From assembly GCA_964030785.1 (NCBI GenBank), contig OZ034968.1:49437230-49501229 (forward strand): 64,000 nucleotides of DNA. The letters are read 5' to 3'. This DNA is from Siderastrea siderea. Its lineage: Eukaryota; Cnidaria; Anthozoa; Scleractinia; Rhizangiidae. The notes beneath the pieces are model-generated. The model had not been told where the DNA came from, ran no database searches, and saw only the letters and a program-made list of their open reading frames with translations. Positions 63,603-64,000 of this stretch are shown here, in pieces (positions within the stretch are counted from its first letter, which is position 1; every line of letters starts with the position of its first letter). The position numbers and the translations under genes are program-made.

Positions 63603-64000
63603 GAACTAATACACCTGTGGCAGCACTGTAAAAGGGATTACTCCAGATGATTCCGGTGGTCTGTGGCAAGCGTTGAAAAGGTCTGCTGAGGTTGAGAATG
63701 ATTTGGACGTATTGTCTGATCCAAAGCAGGCTGATGATAAATACCGAAGTCGCTGGCAGAAACTCCTGATCCTTCGAGCTAGCAAACGCGACGACAAGCG
63801 TTCTTCATCATGGAAGGCCTTTCTACACATAGACGCCTTCATCGATAACTAGCAGGCATCACAGAATATCGAACAAGGACAGCATGACAGCTTAAAGAAT
63901 AATATAGGTGGAGACTAGCTGTGTACAAGAGCGGTTGGATGCGCGTGACCTGTGGTATGCCCAACTGGACCACTTCCTGGACTTTGTCACGAGTCCACAT
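63603..64000 (+). repeat. Block S, copy 6, running off the window
   Basis: Continues the block interrupted by LINE copy 3, with SSSWKAFLHIDAFIDN at about 63806-63850. It ends at the window edge within the HFLDFVTSPH region. Confidence 0.6.

Overview
This is transposon-derived eukaryotic DNA with no recognisable host gene, no rRNA or tRNA gene and no CRISPR. The mix of elements is typical of an invertebrate animal: an L1-like LINE, BEL/Pao LTR-retroelement pol, Penelope-like GIY-YIG endonuclease and Polinton/Maverick-type polymerase, integrase and packaging ATPase. A short hairpin element of a kind I associate with stony corals points to a cnidarian, probably a scleractinian. That taxonomic call is inference.

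Layout. Positions 1-3535 hold an L1-like LINE whose second ORF is open throughout the visible part. From 3536 the window is built from one composite macro-unit. In forward order the unit is: a 48-bp minisatellite array, an AT-rich linker, BEL/Pao integrase, a spacer, Penelope-like fragment 1 with an unrecognised block S, Penelope-like fragment 2 with a related block T, a BEL/Pao linker fragment, a spacer, Polinton DNA polymerase B, a convergent Polinton integrase, and the array again. One copy lies inverted at 3536-14397. It mirrors the copy at 15690-26435 around a 1.3 kb centre that carries a Polinton ATPase remnant, so the two form an imperfect palindrome with arms of about 10.8 kb. The right arm then runs into further direct copies to the end of the window.

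Later events lie on top of this. LINE copies 2 (26496-29777) and 3 (58315-63588) share one insertion site. A 4.3 kb segment (29645-33933) is tandemly duplicated almost without change (33934-38196). A 4,451-bp element with 657-bp inverted terminal repeats and TTAA target duplications (39962-44412) splits one BEL/Pao copy, and the empty site is present in another copy. A perfect 72-bp hairpin (55820-55981) sits in a linker.

Almost every coding remnant is broken by stops or frameshifts. The exception is ORF2 of LINE copy 1. The genes therefore do not work together as a pathway. The window records nested insertion followed by segmental amplification. The most novel items are the TTAA element, the frame-preserving 48-bp arrays tied to BEL/Pao, and the macro-repeat with its palindrome.
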